From: Ensifer adhaerens
Lineage (GTDB): Bacteria > Pseudomonadota > Alphaproteobacteria > Rhizobiales > Rhizobiaceae
Assembly (NCBI RefSeq): GCF_020035535.1
Contig: NZ_CP083349.1
Location: 1,116,001 to 1,180,000, forward strand
Reading direction: 5' to 3'
DNA: 64,000 nucleotides
The notes under the pieces are model-generated. The model ran no database searches, had not been told where the DNA came from, and was given only the letters and a program-made list of their open reading frames with translations. Positions 48,496-58,622 of this stretch are shown here, one piece after another. A program made the translations under genes and the position numbers. Each line of letters starts with the position of its first letter. Position 1 is the stretch's first letter.

Positions 48496-49902
48496 ATGCT
48501 TCACATGATCGTTGGCCAAAGAGCGCTTGTTGCGCTCGTCATTGCTGTCTCTCTCGCCTGTCCGGCGCTGGCGCAGGAGCCCAAGACGGTTCCGCAGTCA
48601 CGCACAGAAATGCAGCTTTCCTTCGCGCCGCTGGTCAAGCAGACAGCGAATGCGGTCGTCAACGTCTACGCCGAACGGGTGGTCGAGCGCCGCTCGATCT
48701 TTTCCGGCGATCCCTTCTTCGAGGAGTTCTTTGGCCAGCGTATGCCGAACCGCTCCGAGAAGCAGTCCTCGCTCGGTTCCGGCGTAATCGTCGGCAAGAA
48801 CGGCATCGTCGTTACCAACAACCACGTCATCGAGGGCGCCGACGATATCAAGGTGGCGCTGGCCGACGGCCGCGAGTTTCCCTGCAAGATCGTGCTCAAG
48901 GATGACCGGCTCGACCTGGCCGTCCTGAAGATCCAGTCGGAAGGTCCCTTCGAGATCGTCCCGCTCGGCGATTCCGATGCGGTCGAAGTCGGTGACCTTG
49001 TTCTCGCGATCGGCAATCCCTTCGGCGTCGGCCAGACGGTGACGAGCGGCATCGTGTCGGCGCTGGCGCGCAACCAGGTCTCTTCGGGAGATTTCGGCTT
49101 CTTCATCCAGACGGATGCGGCGATCAATCCGGGCAATTCCGGCGGCGGTCTTATCGACATGAACGGCGAGTTGATCGGGATCAACACCGCGATTTTCTCC
49201 AAGGGCGGCGGTTCGAACGGCGTCGGCTTTGCCATTCCAGCCAATCTGGTGAAGGTCTTCGTCGCTTCTGCAGAAGGCGGCAACGGCACCTTCGTCCGTC
49301 CTTTCATCGGCGCCAGCTTCGAACCGGTGACCTCGGAAGTGGCTGAAGCACTTGGCCTCAGCCGCGCCCGCGGCGCACTGGTGACTGCTGTCGTGGCGGG
49401 TGGCCCGGCCGAGCAGGCAGGCATCAAGCCGGGGCAGGTGATCACTGCCGTCAACGGCATCGATGTCGAACACCCGGATGCGCTCGGCTACCGCCTGACG
49501 ACGGTCGGCATCGGTCACGAGGCGCGCGTCACAGTGTCAGAAAACGGCAAGCCGCGGGAGGTGACGCTGAAGCTCGAGCGCGCGCCGGAGACGTCGCCAC
49601 GTGACGAGCGGCTGATCGAAGGGCGCAATCCCTTTGCCGGCGCGGTCGTCGCCAATCTGTCGCCACGCCTTGCTGACGAGCTGCGCATGTCGACGTCCCT
49701 CCAGGGGGTCGTCGTCATGCAGGTCAACCGCGGCTCGCCGGCGGCCCGCATTGGTCTGGAACCGAAGGACATTGTGCGTTCGGTCAACGGCACCGCAATC
49801 GACACGTCGAAGACGCTGGAGCACGTGATGGCCGACGATGCCTCTTTCTGGCGCGTCGAAATCGAGCGGAACGGCCAACTCATCCGTCAGTTCTTCCGAT
49901 GA
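48496..49902 (+). CDS. DegP/HtrA-family periplasmic serine protease
   Basis: This class of protease degrades or refolds damaged envelope proteins. The 468-residue protein has a signal peptide (LVALVIAVSLACPALA), a trypsin-like domain with triad H110 (TNNHV), D140 (DRLDLAVL) and S215 (NPGNSGGG), and two C-terminal PDZ domains (about 280-375 and 390-465). The start could also be the Met three codons later. Its end overlaps rarA by 4 nt, so the two genes are coupled. Naming it DegP or DegQ needs a phylogeny. Confidence 0.94.
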   Translation: MLHMIVGQRALVALVIAVSLACPALAQEPKTVPQSRTEMQLSFAPLVKQTANAVVNVYAERVVERRSIFSGDPFFEEFFGQRMPNRSEKQSSLGSGVIVGKNGIVVTNNHVIEGADDIKVALADGREFPCKIVLKDDRLDLAVLKIQSEGPFEIVPLGDSDAVEVGDLVLAIGNPFGVGQTVTSGIVSALARNQVSSGDFGFFIQTDAAINPGNSGGGLIDMNGELIGINTAIFSKGGGSNGVGFAIPANLVKVFVASAEGGNGTFVRPFIGASFEPVTSEVAEALGLSRARGALVTAVVAGGPAEQAGIKPGQVITAVNGIDVEHPDALGYRLTTVGIGHEARVTVSENGKPREVTLKLERAPETSPRDERLIEGRNPFAGAVVANLSPRLADELRMSTSLQGVVVMQVNRGSPAARIGLEPKDIVRSVNGTAIDTSKTLEHVMADDASFWRVEIERNGQLIRQFFR

Positions 49903-51212
49903 GCGATCTGTTCACACCCCACGAGCCACCGGAAATGGCGTCGGCCAGGCCGCTTGCCGATCGGCTTCGTCCGCGTACGCTTGCCGAAGTCACCGGCCAG
50001 GAGCATCTGACCGGTGATGACGGCGTGCTGTCGCGGATGATCGCGTCGGGTTCGCTCGGGTCGATGATCTTCTGGGGACCGCCTGGCACCGGCAAGACGA
50101 CGGTCGCGCGGCTGCTTTCGGGGGAGGCGGGGCTCGCCTTCGAACAGATCTCGGCCATCTTCTCCGGTGTCGCCGATCTCAAGAAAGTGTTCGAATCGGC
50201 GCGCGCTCGGCGCATGTCCGGTCGGCAGACACTGCTCTTCGTCGACGAGATCCACCGCTTCAATCGCGCTCAACAGGATAGCTTCCTGCCTGTCATGGAG
50301 GATGGCACCGTCATCCTCGTCGGCGCGACGACGGAGAACCCGTCCTTCGAGCTCAACGCCGCTCTATTGTCCCGCGCCCGCGTGCTGACGTTCAAGCCGC
50401 ACGGCGAAGACAGCATTCAGGAGCTTCTTTTGCGGGCAGAGCAGGCGGAGGGCAAGACGCTTCCGCTTGATGCCGATGCCCGTGCCAGCCTCATCCGTAT
50501 GGCCGATGGCGATGGCCGGGCGGCGCTGACGCTGGCTGAGGAAGTCTGGCGTGCGGCACGGCGCGATGAGATCTTCGACGCGGCAGCCCTTCAAAACATC
50601 GTCCAGCGCCGGGCGCCGGTTTACGACAAGGGCCAGGATGGTCACTACAATCTGATATCCGCGCTGCACAAGTCGGTGCGCGGTTCCGATCCGGATGCGG
50701 CACTCTACTATCTCTGCCGCATGTTCGATGCCGGGGAAGACCCGCTTTATCTTGGGCGACGGCTTGTGCGCATGGCGGTGGAAGATATCGGCCTTGCCGA
50801 CCCCCAGGCCCTGGTGATCTGCAATGCCGCCAAGGACGCCTATGATTACCTGGGCTCGCCGGAGGGGGAGCTGGCGCTCGCCGAGGCCTGCGTCTATCTG
50901 GCGACGGCGCCGAAATCGAATGGCGTCTACACAGCCTACAAGGCGGCGATGCGCGCTGCCAAGGAGAACGGGTCGCTACTGCCGCCGAAGCACATTCTCA
51001 ATGCACCGACCAAGCTGATGAAGGGCGAAGGCTACGGCGACGGCTATCGCTACGATCACGACGAACCGGACGCTTTCTCCGGCCAGGATTACTTTCCCGA
51101 GAAGATGGGTCGCCAAACCTACTACGACCCGCCGGAGCGTGGTTTCGAGCGTGAGATCCGCAAGCGGCTGGAATGGTGGGCGAAGCTCCGCCGGGAGCGC
51201 AATGCTCCCTAG
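49899..51212 (+). CDS. rarA: Replication-associated recombination protein RarA (AAA+ ATPase)
   Basis: RarA (MgsA) acts at stalled replication forks and binds SSB. The 437-residue protein has Walker A GPPGTGKTT (60-68), Walker B LLFVDEIHRF, sensor 1 GATTENPSFE and the tetramerisation C-terminus with ALYYLCRMFDAGEDPLYLGR. The ATG overlaps the protease stop codon (ATGA). No terminator is evident before the following riboswitch region. Confidence 0.95.
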   Translation: MSDLFTPHEPPEMASARPLADRLRPRTLAEVTGQEHLTGDDGVLSRMIASGSLGSMIFWGPPGTGKTTVARLLSGEAGLAFEQISAIFSGVADLKKVFESARARRMSGRQTLLFVDEIHRFNRAQQDSFLPVMEDGTVILVGATTENPSFELNAALLSRARVLTFKPHGEDSIQELLLRAEQAEGKTLPLDADARASLIRMADGDGRAALTLAEEVWRAARRDEIFDAAALQNIVQRRAPVYDKGQDGHYNLISALHKSVRGSDPDAALYYLCRMFDAGEDPLYLGRRLVRMAVEDIGLADPQALVICNAAKDAYDYLGSPEGELALAEACVYLATAPKSNGVYTAYKAAMRAAKENGSLLPPKHILNAPTKLMKGEGYGDGYRYDHDEPDAFSGQDYFPEKMGRQTYYDPPERGFEREIRKRLEWWAKLRRERNAP

Positions 51213-51346
51213 AATGCCCAGGGATTGCAAGACCGCGTTCGTTCATGTGCGGCTCGGAGCAAACCCTATCGCTGCGGCGGTTTCAAGCGCTGCGCGAAGT
51301 GGCTCAGCTTTGCCGCCAGTGCAAGGCTGATCTGACCGCGGCTGCC

Positions 51347-51375
51347 TTGCTGTCGGCGCTGGAGTGTGAGATAGA
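51347..51375 (+). promoter_or_regulatory. Promoter candidate for the guanidine exporter gene
   Basis: TTGCTG (51347-51352), a 17-nt spacer and GATAGA (51370-51375) would start RNA near 51382, right before the first riboswitch hairpin. The -10 box is not ideal. Confidence 0.4.
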
Positions 51376-51383
51376 ACCCGCAT

Positions 51384-51441
51384 TGCAGACGGCTGCACGG
51401 TTCGCGATGACGATACCGAACATCCGCGGGGACGGCCTCGC
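51384..51441 (+). promoter_or_regulatory. Guanidine-II (mini-ykkC) riboswitch
   Basis: Two hairpins with the diagnostic ACGR loop stand in tandem. The first is TGCAG-ACGG-CTGCA (51384-51397). The second is GCGGGG-ACGG-CCTCGC (51426-51441). Both loops are closed by a G-C pair, and the linker is 28 nt. This is the architecture of the guanidine-II class, in which guanidinium binds the loops and opens the ribosome site. The AGGAG at 51451-51455 and ATG 51462 of a SugE/Gdx-type exporter lie directly downstream, the expected gene for this class. Confidence 0.88.
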
Positions 51442-51461
51442 TCCAATTCTAGGAGTTTGAC

Positions 51462-51776
51462 ATGGCCTGGTTCCTTCTTCTGCTTGCCGGTATCCTCGAA
51501 ATCGGTTGGGCAATCGGTCTCAAATACACCGACGGCTTCACGCGGCTCACGCCGACCATTCTGACCGTCGGTTCGATGATCCTCAGCATCACGCTGCTCG
51601 GCCTCGCGGTCCGCACCCTGCCGCTCGGCACGGCTTACGCGGTCTGGACCGGTATTGGTACCGTCGGCACGGTCATCCTCGGCATCTTCCTGTTTGCGGA
51701 GCCCGCGACCTTCATGCGCCTCGGCTGCATCGCACTCATTGTCAGCGGCATTGCCGGGTTGAAGCTCGCGGCCTAA
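51462..51776 (+). CDS. gdx: Guanidinium exporter Gdx (SugE), SMR family
   Basis: This proton-coupled exporter removes guanidinium. The 104-residue protein has four membrane helices and the membrane-embedded Glu (E13 in [18 protein letters not shown]) that binds substrate and protons. The GLKYTDGF stretch and [17 protein letters not shown] are of the SugE/Gdx subtype rather than EmrE. A single Gdx gene should work as a dual-topology dimer. It is governed by the guanidine-II riboswitch immediately upstream, which supports guanidinium as substrate. Confidence 0.92.
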   Translation: MAWFLLLLAGILEIGWAIGLKYTDGFTRLTPTILTVGSMILSITLLGLAVRTLPLGTAYAVWTGIGTVGTVILGIFLFAEPATFMRLGCIALIVSGIAGLKLAA

Positions 51777-51899
51777 CGCTGCGGAGTGCATTGACGTAGC
51801 GTCAGGCTCTCAAGCCGCACCATCGCCACAAAATGAAGCGGGCTGCGCGTCATGAAAGACGCGCAGCCCGCAATCGTATTCAGCGATATCACGTGAATT

Positions 51900-52685
51900 T
51901 CAGCGAAGGGCGTCCAGGACCGCGGCGGTTGCCTGCATTTCCTGCCAGCGGTTTTCGCGCCGGCGGAAGGCTTCCTCGTCGGTTCCCCAGTGCTCGATCT
52001 GCCAGTCTTCGTCCACATGCGCGGCCGTCCAGGCCTCCTCAGCCGAAAGCCGGCCGGAGGCGAAGGCAAGTGCCAAAAGGGCCGAACCAGTCAGGCTCGT
52101 CACTGTGTGGATGCAGGTGAGGCCGAGCGGCGTGGCGAAAGCGCGCAGTCCCTCGGCATAGGCGGAAAGCGCCTCTTCCGGCTGTTCCTGGTGGATTACG
52201 CCTTCGGCGAGGATGAAGCGGGCGCCGAGCGTCTGCTGCGCCCAGTCGAGCACCGGATTCCAGATCTCGTTCTGGCGCGCGACCAGCCCTTCCGGGCTGT
52301 CGGCGCGATAGCAGAGCATGTCGGTTCCGGCAAAGCGCAGGATGTCGTCAAAGACGGAGCGCTGGTCTTTTGCGACACCGTCGAGCGCTGTGTTGACGAG
52401 GCGGGTGATCGGCATGCGGGCGGGGTCGATGACCTCGGTCTGCGCCTCCCATTCGGCGGCGAGCATGTCGGCGAGCTTGCGCGTCGGCACGGCAAGCGGC
52501 TGCTTGGCTGGCGTGCGTACAGTGCGGCCGTCGAGCAGCACGCTGTGCGTGTCGCCTTCGGCCACGGCGATGCTGACCTCCTTGTAGAAGCGCTTCGGCA
52601 GCGGTTTCAGCATTTGGATCTGCGCGCGGCGGACTGGATCCTCGTGGCTCATCGTACCGCTGAGTTCGTCACGAATATCAGGCAT
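51900..52685 (-). CDS. ATP12-family F1-ATPase assembly chaperone
   Basis: ATP12 proteins bind the ATP synthase alpha subunit before F1 assembly. The 261-residue product shows the family pattern: KRFYKEVSIAVAEGDTHSVL, then LDGRTVRTPAKQPLAVPTRK, AEWEAQ, and the C-terminal AAHVDEDWQIEHWGTDEEA. ATG 52685 (MPDIRDELSG) is chosen; a frame to 52802 overlaps the HAD gene further. The first codons overlap the end of that gene, so they form one unit with the pseudouridine synthase gene. Confidence 0.9.
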   Translation of the reverse strand: MPDIRDELSGTMSHEDPVRRAQIQMLKPLPKRFYKEVSIAVAEGDTHSVLLDGRTVRTPAKQPLAVPTRKLADMLAAEWEAQTEVIDPARMPITRLVNTALDGVAKDQRSVFDDILRFAGTDMLCYRADSPEGLVARQNEIWNPVLDWAQQTLGARFILAEGVIHQEQPEEALSAYAEGLRAFATPLGLTCIHTVTSLTGSALLALAFASGRLSAEEAWTAAHVDEDWQIEHWGTDEEAFRRRENRWQEMQATAAVLDALR

Positions 52686-53343
52686 GATTGTGTTCCATCC
52701 ATTCAATGATGTCGGCCGGCGTCCGGGCGACGAAGTCCGCACCCGCCTCGATGAGGTCAGGAACGGATGCATATCCCCAGGCGACGCCGATGGCGGCGGC
52801 ACCTGCAGCCTTGGCCATTTGCATGTCGTAGATAGCGTCGCCGATGACGACCGTATCCTTTGCGTCGATGCCGGCTTCCGAGCAGCATTCCGTCACCATC
52901 GCCGGATGTGGCTTGGAGGGGCAGTCGTCGGCTGTGCGGGAGACGAAGAAGATCCGGTCGAAGCCGTGTGTCTCGGAGATATGGGTCAGGCCACGCCGCG
53001 ATTTGCCCGTGACGGCGCCGATCAGCAACGCCTCGCGCGACGAGAGCGTCTGCATCATGTCGGCGATGCCCGGAAACAAGAGCTCCTGGAAGCCCGCTTC
53101 GCCGCGCACGCCCGCAAAGATCGATTTGTAGTGGGCTGTCATGGCCAGCGCCAGGTCGTCCACGTGCTCGCGGCCGAGCAGGCGGGCGATGGCGATGTCG
53201 AGCGTCAGGCCGATGATGCCCTTGGTCGCCGAGAGGGGCGGGCGTTCGAGATCGAACGCCTCGAAAGTGCGCGCCATCACTTCATGGATCAGACCACCGC
53301 TGTCGATCAGCGTGCCGTCACAATCAAAAAGCGCCAGTTTCAT
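52678..53343 (-). CDS. HAD-superfamily phosphatase
   Basis: The 221-residue protein is a haloacid-dehalogenase-like hydrolase of the phosphoglycolate-phosphatase type. Motif I DCDGT is at residues 7-11 (nucleophile D7), motif II is in GAVTGKSRRGL, motif III is K143 in DDCPSKPHP, and motif IV lies in VVIGDAIYDMQMAKAAG. The substrate is not known. Its start overlaps the end of the upstream pseudouridine synthase gene (ATGA). Confidence 0.88.
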   Translation of the reverse strand: MKLALFDCDGTLIDSGGLIHEVMARTFEAFDLERPPLSATKGIIGLTLDIAIARLLGREHVDDLALAMTAHYKSIFAGVRGEAGFQELLFPGIADMMQTLSSREALLIGAVTGKSRRGLTHISETHGFDRIFFVSRTADDCPSKPHPAMVTECCSEAGIDAKDTVVIGDAIYDMQMAKAAGAAAIGVAWGYASVPDLIEAGADFVARTPADIIEWMEHNHA

Positions 53344-54335
53344 CAGTCGTCCTCGCCGGGTTCGTTCTCTTCGAAGCCCAGCAAATTCCAGCTCTGGACC
53401 ATGTGTGGCGGCAGCGGCGCGGTCACGCGCAAGCGGCCACCATCCGGGTGCGGAATATCGATATGGCGTGCGTGCAAGTGCAGACGGTTCTGCATGCCGC
53501 CGGGCAGGCTCCAGTTGATATCGGCATCGAAATACTTGGGGTCGCCGAGGATCGGGTGCCCGATGTGCAAGGCATGGACGCGAAGCTGATGGGTGCGGCC
53601 GGTATAGGGCTCCATTTCCAGCCAGGCGAGGTTGTGTGCAGCCTGTTCGCGAATGCGGTAGTAGGATATGGCGTGGTCGGCACCATCTTCGCCATGTTTG
53701 GCGATGCGCATGCGGTCGCCGTCCGGCGTCTGTTCCTTGACCAGCCAGGTCGAGATGCGGTCTTCGCGCTTGCGCGGCACGCCCTTTACCAGCGCCCAGT
53801 AGGTCTTCTTGGTATCACGCTCGCGGAAGGCGGCAGTCAGTTTCTGTGCGGCGCCGCGCGTGCGGGCGATGACAAGTACGCCGGAGGTGTCGCGGTCGAG
53901 GCGGTGCACCAGGCGAGGTTTTTCGCCACGCTGGTTGGTCCATGCCTCGAGCATCTGATCGATGTGACGGTTGACGCCGGAGCCGCCCTGGACTGCAAGC
54001 CCGGCCGGCTTGTTCAGCACGATTACCTTGGCGTCCTCGTGCAGCACCATTCGCGACAGGAGTTCGCTGTCCGGCGAATGCCTGAGGTCGCGGCCGGCGA
54101 TCGGGCCGGTCTTTGCCTCCTTGGAATCAACGCCGAGCGGCGGGATGCGGATCGTCTGGCCGGGTTGGATACGGGTGTCGGATTTGGCGCGTGCGCCGTC
54201 GACACGAATCTGACCGGAGCGCAGGAGCTTCTGCAACGGACCGAAGCCCAACCCTGGGAAATGCACCTTGAACCAGCGATCGAGGCGCATGCCTGCTTCG
54301 TCACCGTCCACTTGTCTGTGTTCTATGCCTGCCAT
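53343..54335 (-). CDS. RluC/RluD-family 23S rRNA pseudouridine synthase
   Basis: The 330-residue protein has an N-terminal S4-like RNA-binding domain (AGMRLDRWFKVHFPGLGFGP) and a catalytic domain with the nucleophilic Asp in RLVHRLDRDTSGVLVIART. ATG 54335 (MAGIEHRQVD) matches the family; upstream codons to 54494 look non-coding. RluC (U955/2504/2580) is the likeliest member. It is first in a three-gene unit with the HAD phosphatase and ATP12 genes. Confidence 0.88.
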   Translation of the reverse strand: MAGIEHRQVDGDEAGMRLDRWFKVHFPGLGFGPLQKLLRSGQIRVDGARAKSDTRIQPGQTIRIPPLGVDSKEAKTGPIAGRDLRHSPDSELLSRMVLHEDAKVIVLNKPAGLAVQGGSGVNRHIDQMLEAWTNQRGEKPRLVHRLDRDTSGVLVIARTRGAAQKLTAAFRERDTKKTYWALVKGVPRKREDRISTWLVKEQTPDGDRMRIAKHGEDGADHAISYYRIREQAAHNLAWLEMEPYTGRTHQLRVHALHIGHPILGDPKYFDADINWSLPGGMQNRLHLHARHIDIPHPDGGRLRVTAPLPPHMVQSWNLLGFEENEPGEDD

Positions 54336-54548
54336 TTGAGCGAACCTGCTTTCTGTTTCCGCAGCGTCGCGCGTCGGTCCGAAGCTCCTGCGTTGGGATG
54401 GACGCAAGAATAACGCTTCAGGCGCGCAAAGGCTGCCGCAATCCTTTGGCCGCTGCATTACCATGCCCTCGAAACGATGATGAATGGGGGCCAATGCAGC
54501 AATGCGCCGCGTTTCCCCATGGATACGCAGCGCCTGTGGGAGCAGCCT

Positions 54549-54926
54549 TTAGACTATTGCGCGCACCAGAGCCAGCCCGCTGAAGACCGCGAGGATCGAA
54601 AGCGCCACGCTGGCGATCACGTAGACGATCGAAAGCACGACATCGCCTCGCTCGGCGAGCGTGATTGCATCCAATGAGAAGGCGGAGAAGGTCGTGTAGC
54701 CACCGAGAACACCGGTGATGAGGAATACGCGCATTTCCGGCGACGCGCCAAACTTGCGCATGATCATTTCCGCGAGCAGGCCGATCAGGAACGAGCCTGT
54801 GACATTGACCCCGAGGGTGCCCCACGGGAAGCTGGGCCCGAAGCGGTGAATGGCCCAGAGACCGGCGAGGTAGCGCAGGATCGAGCCGATCGCGCCGCCG
54901 GCGCCGACGAGAAGAAGGTGGGTCAT
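54549..54926 (-). CDS. crcB: Fluoride ion channel CrcB (Fluc)
   Basis: It lets fluoride leave the cell and works as an antiparallel dual-topology dimer. The 125-residue protein has four membrane helices with the family motifs GGAIGSILRYL, WGTLGVNVTGSFLIGLL and GVLGGYTTFSAFSLDA (pore Phe/Thr region). It lies 23 nt after fghA on the same strand and so seems co-transcribed with it. There is no room for a fluoride riboswitch in that gap. Confidence 0.93.
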   Translation of the reverse strand: MTHLLLVGAGGAIGSILRYLAGLWAIHRFGPSFPWGTLGVNVTGSFLIGLLAEMIMRKFGASPEMRVFLITGVLGGYTTFSAFSLDAITLAERGDVVLSIVYVIASVALSILAVFSGLALVRAIV

Positions 54927-54949
54927 CAGTCGCTCCGGGTCAATTCGGC

Positions 54950-55783
54950 TCAGGCCAGCCGATCGGCGTGCCACTTCAGGTGATCGTCCATGAAGGTCGA
55001 GATGAAATAATAGGAGTGATCGTAGCGCTCGTGCATGCGCAACGTCAGATCGATGCCCGTGCCCTTCACGGCTTCTTCGAACAGCCAGGGTCGCAATCCG
55101 TTTTCAAGGAAGCCGTCGGCCTTGCCCTGGTCGATCAGGAATTCAGGGAAACGCGCACCGTCCTTGATCAGGGCGCAGGCATCGTATTGTCGCCAGGCGG
55201 CGCGATCGGTTCCGAGGTACTTTTCGAACGCGCCGACCGACCAATCGGCCGTCGATGGCTCGACGATGGGAGCGAAGGCCGAGCAGCTCTTGAACCGATC
55301 CGGGTGCTTGAGGGCGATCGTCATGGCGCCGTGACCACCCATCGAATGACCGAAGATCCCCTGGCGGCTCATGTCCATGCGGAAGTGCTGGCTGACAAAG
55401 GCCGGCAGCTCTTCGGTGATGTAGGTATACATCTGATAATGTTCAGCCCAGGGCTTTTCGGTGGCGTCGAGATAGAAGCCGGCGCCTTTGCCCATCTGCC
55501 AGTTCGTCAACTCGTCGGCAACGTCGGCGCCACGCGGGCTGGTGTCCGGGCAGACGACGATGAGGCCGAGTTCGGAGGCCATGCGTCTATACTCGCCTTT
55601 CTCCATGACGTTGGCATGCGTGCAGGTAAGGCCGGACAAGTACCAGAGCACCGGTCTCGGCTCCTTGATCGCCTGCGGCGGCACGAAAACGGCAAAGGTC
55701 ATCTCGCCGTTGCAGGCCTCAGAATCGTGCGAATAGACGCCCTGCATGCCGCCGAAGGCGGTGTTTTGCGAAAGGACTTTCAT
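54950..55783 (-). CDS. fghA: S-formylglutathione hydrolase
   Basis: It hydrolyses S-formylglutathione to formate and glutathione, the second step of formaldehyde detoxification. The 277-residue protein is an esterase-D-type alpha/beta hydrolase: nucleophile S147 in GHSMGGHGA, oxyanion region YLSGLTCTHAN, Asp and His near the C-terminus (DQGKAD and RYDHSYYF). The glutathione-dependent formaldehyde dehydrogenase adhC stands 1.2 kb upstream on the same strand. Confidence 0.95.
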   Translation of the reverse strand: MKVLSQNTAFGGMQGVYSHDSEACNGEMTFAVFVPPQAIKEPRPVLWYLSGLTCTHANVMEKGEYRRMASELGLIVVCPDTSPRGADVADELTNWQMGKGAGFYLDATEKPWAEHYQMYTYITEELPAFVSQHFRMDMSRQGIFGHSMGGHGAMTIALKHPDRFKSCSAFAPIVEPSTADWSVGAFEKYLGTDRAAWRQYDACALIKDGARFPEFLIDQGKADGFLENGLRPWLFEEAVKGTGIDLTLRMHERYDHSYYFISTFMDDHLKWHADRLA

Positions 55784-55806
55784 GGAATGCTCCTTGGATA
55801 AGCTGC

Positions 55807-56454
55807 TCAGCCAGCAAGTTGCACGGCCGCATTGACGGCGGCGGCAACGAGCACAGTGTTGAAGAAGAACGAAACGATGGCATGCATCAGGTTGATGCGC
55901 CGCATGGCCGTCGTCGTGATGGCGACGTCAGATGTCTGCGCCGTCATGCCGACGACGAAGGAAAAATAGAGAAAATCGTAACCGCCGGGCTCGGGCGTCT
56001 CGGGAAATTCGAGGCCGCGTGCCGGCTCTGTTGTTTGCTGATCCTGGTTCGGAATCCAGTAGACATGGGCATAGTGCATAGCCGCCATCATGTGGATCGT
56101 CGCCCAGCCAAGCACGACGGAGGCAAAGGCGAGGCCGAGCGCCAGGGCCGAGCCGGTTTTCTGGCCGTTGAGCGCAAAGAAGAGCGAGACGAGGGAGGTC
56201 GCTGCGGCGCCAATTGTCACGAGGAAGATCACCGCTTCCGGCTCATCGGTGTTCCGGGCGTGCGTTTTCAGGTGTCTGCCCGTCATCATCCGTAGGCGCC
56301 GCCAGCTCATGACGAGGTAAACGCAGAAGAAGGTGATCGCCGCGCCTTCGAGGACGAAGGGGCGCGCAAAGAACCAGAGAACCGGCACGGTCAGCGCGCC
56401 GCAGATCAGGGCGGTGTAGAAGGGCCAGTGCCTGAGCTTTGTCGTCGCCGTCAT
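55807..56454 (-). CDS. DUF1345 family membrane protein
   Basis: The 215-residue protein has five to six hydrophobic segments and the family-like features LVMSWRRLRMMTGRHLKTHA and GYDFLYFSFVVGMTAQTSDV. This family has no assigned biochemical function that I know of. It lies 23 nt before fghA on the same strand and 50 nt after the YaiI-type gene, so these may be co-transcribed. Confidence 0.85.
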   Translation of the reverse strand: MTATTKLRHWPFYTALICGALTVPVLWFFARPFVLEGAAITFFCVYLVMSWRRLRMMTGRHLKTHARNTDEPEAVIFLVTIGAAATSLVSLFFALNGQKTGSALALGLAFASVVLGWATIHMMAAMHYAHVYWIPNQDQQTTEPARGLEFPETPEPGGYDFLYFSFVVGMTAQTSDVAITTTAMRRINLMHAIVSFFFNTVLVAAAVNAAVQLAG

Positions 56455-56504
56455 TCATATGCCCCTTGCGATTGCGGTCCACCGCGGGCTTGCTCGTGGT
56501 GCTG

Positions 56505-56945
56505 TCACTTTTTCGACTGGCGCGCGAGTCGGTCAAGTGTTTCGAGGAAGGCAGAGCGATCCCGCGGGCTGAAGGCGGCGTTGTAGCCCTTGCTCTCGCC
56601 GGTTTCGCGCAGGTGTTGCCCGAGGTCGCGCATCGCCGATGCCATGCCGATATTGCTTTTGTCGAAGAGGCGGCCGGAAGGACCGGTGACGAGCGCGCCG
56701 GCGGCAACGCAGCGCACGGCCAGCGGCACATCGGCGGTGACGACGATATCGCCCTCATGTGCCCGTTCGGCGATCCAGTTGTCTGCTGCATCGAAACCCG
56801 CCGAGACGATGACATTGTGCACCATCGGGTCACGCGAAGGGCGCAGGCCGGAATTGGCGACGAAAGTCACTTCTATTCCGTGGCGCTCGGCCACCTTCAG
56901 GATCTCCGCCTTCACCGGGCAGGCATCTGCATCGACATAGATCAT
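56505..56945 (-). CDS. YaiI/YqxD (UPF0178, DUF188) family protein
   Basis: The 146-residue protein opens MIYVDADACPVKAEIL and carries IVVTADVPLAVRCVAAGA and GPSGRLFDKSNIGMA, hallmarks of UPF0178. The Asp pattern (DADACP and TADVPL) resembles a PIN-like metal site, suggesting nuclease activity, but the function is unproven. It lies between adhC (upstream, with a terminator between) and the DUF1345 gene. Confidence 0.9.
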   Translation of the reverse strand: MIYVDADACPVKAEILKVAERHGIEVTFVANSGLRPSRDPMVHNVIVSAGFDAADNWIAERAHEGDIVVTADVPLAVRCVAAGALVTGPSGRLFDKSNIGMASAMRDLGQHLRETGESKGYNAAFSPRDRSAFLETLDRLARQSKK

Positions 56946-56971
56946 CTTGAATCAATTTCTCAACGGGACTG

Positions 56972-57007
56972 AAAAGGCGCCGGGAAATCAATCGACTCCG
57001 GCGCCTT
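56972..57007 (-). terminator. Intrinsic terminator after adhC
   Basis: On the minus strand a 10-bp stem AAGGCGCCGG/CCGGCGCCTT (57007-56998 with 56983-56974) has a 14-nt loop and runs into TTTT. It ends adhC and separates it from the YaiI-type gene. Confidence 0.85.
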
Positions 57008-57026
57008 CCTGAATCAAATTAAGAGC

Positions 57027-58154
<1,128 letters not shown>

Positions 58155-58223
58155 CTATTTTCTCCCTTTGGATAAAATGGTTTCGGGCCGCCAGAACGGC
58201 GGCAAGTTGGAATCGGCAATAAG

Positions 58224-58622
58224 CTAACGAATGTTCTGTTGAACGCGATTGAGTTCCATCTCAAGTGCGGCGATCGCCTTGCCGGTCTGTTCGTGCAGCT
58301 TCTTGACCAGGGCAAGCTGTTCGCGGATGCCGTCGCGCTCGTCATCGACCGTGTCCGAATCCGGCGCCTTGCCGAGGCCGGCAATCAGCCACGCCGGGGT
58401 AACGCCCAGCACACCGGCAAGCAGGAAGAGCCGGTTCGTCCGGGGTTCGGCACGGTCGCGCTCCCAGGCGGCGACCGTTTCGGTGCGTACCCCAAGCTGG
58501 TCGGCAAGATCCTTGGTGCTGAGATTGGCGGCGTCGCGCGCCCTCCAGATGCGTCCACCCAACGTGTCACCATCACTGGTATCGCGCAGGCGGGCAATCA
58601 TCGTTTCGGTGGACAAGCGCAT
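58224..58622 (-). CDS. XRE-family transcriptional regulator
   Basis: The 132-residue protein has a lambda-repressor-type helix-turn-helix at about residues 22-80 (GGRIWRARDAANLSTKDLAD, then QLGVRTETVAAWERDRAEP). A C-terminal helix with heptad-like spacing follows (REQLALVKKLHEQTGKAIAA), probably for dimerisation. ATG 58622 is used; upstream codons to 58742 look non-coding. It lies 69 bp before adhC on the same strand, so it may belong to the same regulatory unit. Target unknown. Confidence 0.85.
   Translation of the reverse strand: MRLSTETMIARLRDTSDGDTLGGRIWRARDAANLSTKDLADQLGVRTETVAAWERDRAEPRTNRLFLLAGVLGVTPAWLIAGLGKAPDSDTVDDERDGIREQLALVKKLHEQTGKAIAALEMELNRVQQNIR

Noticed and set aside
54927..54949. 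Fluoride riboswitch before crcB
   Set aside because: The fghA-crcB gap is 23 nt, too short for the fluoride aptamer.
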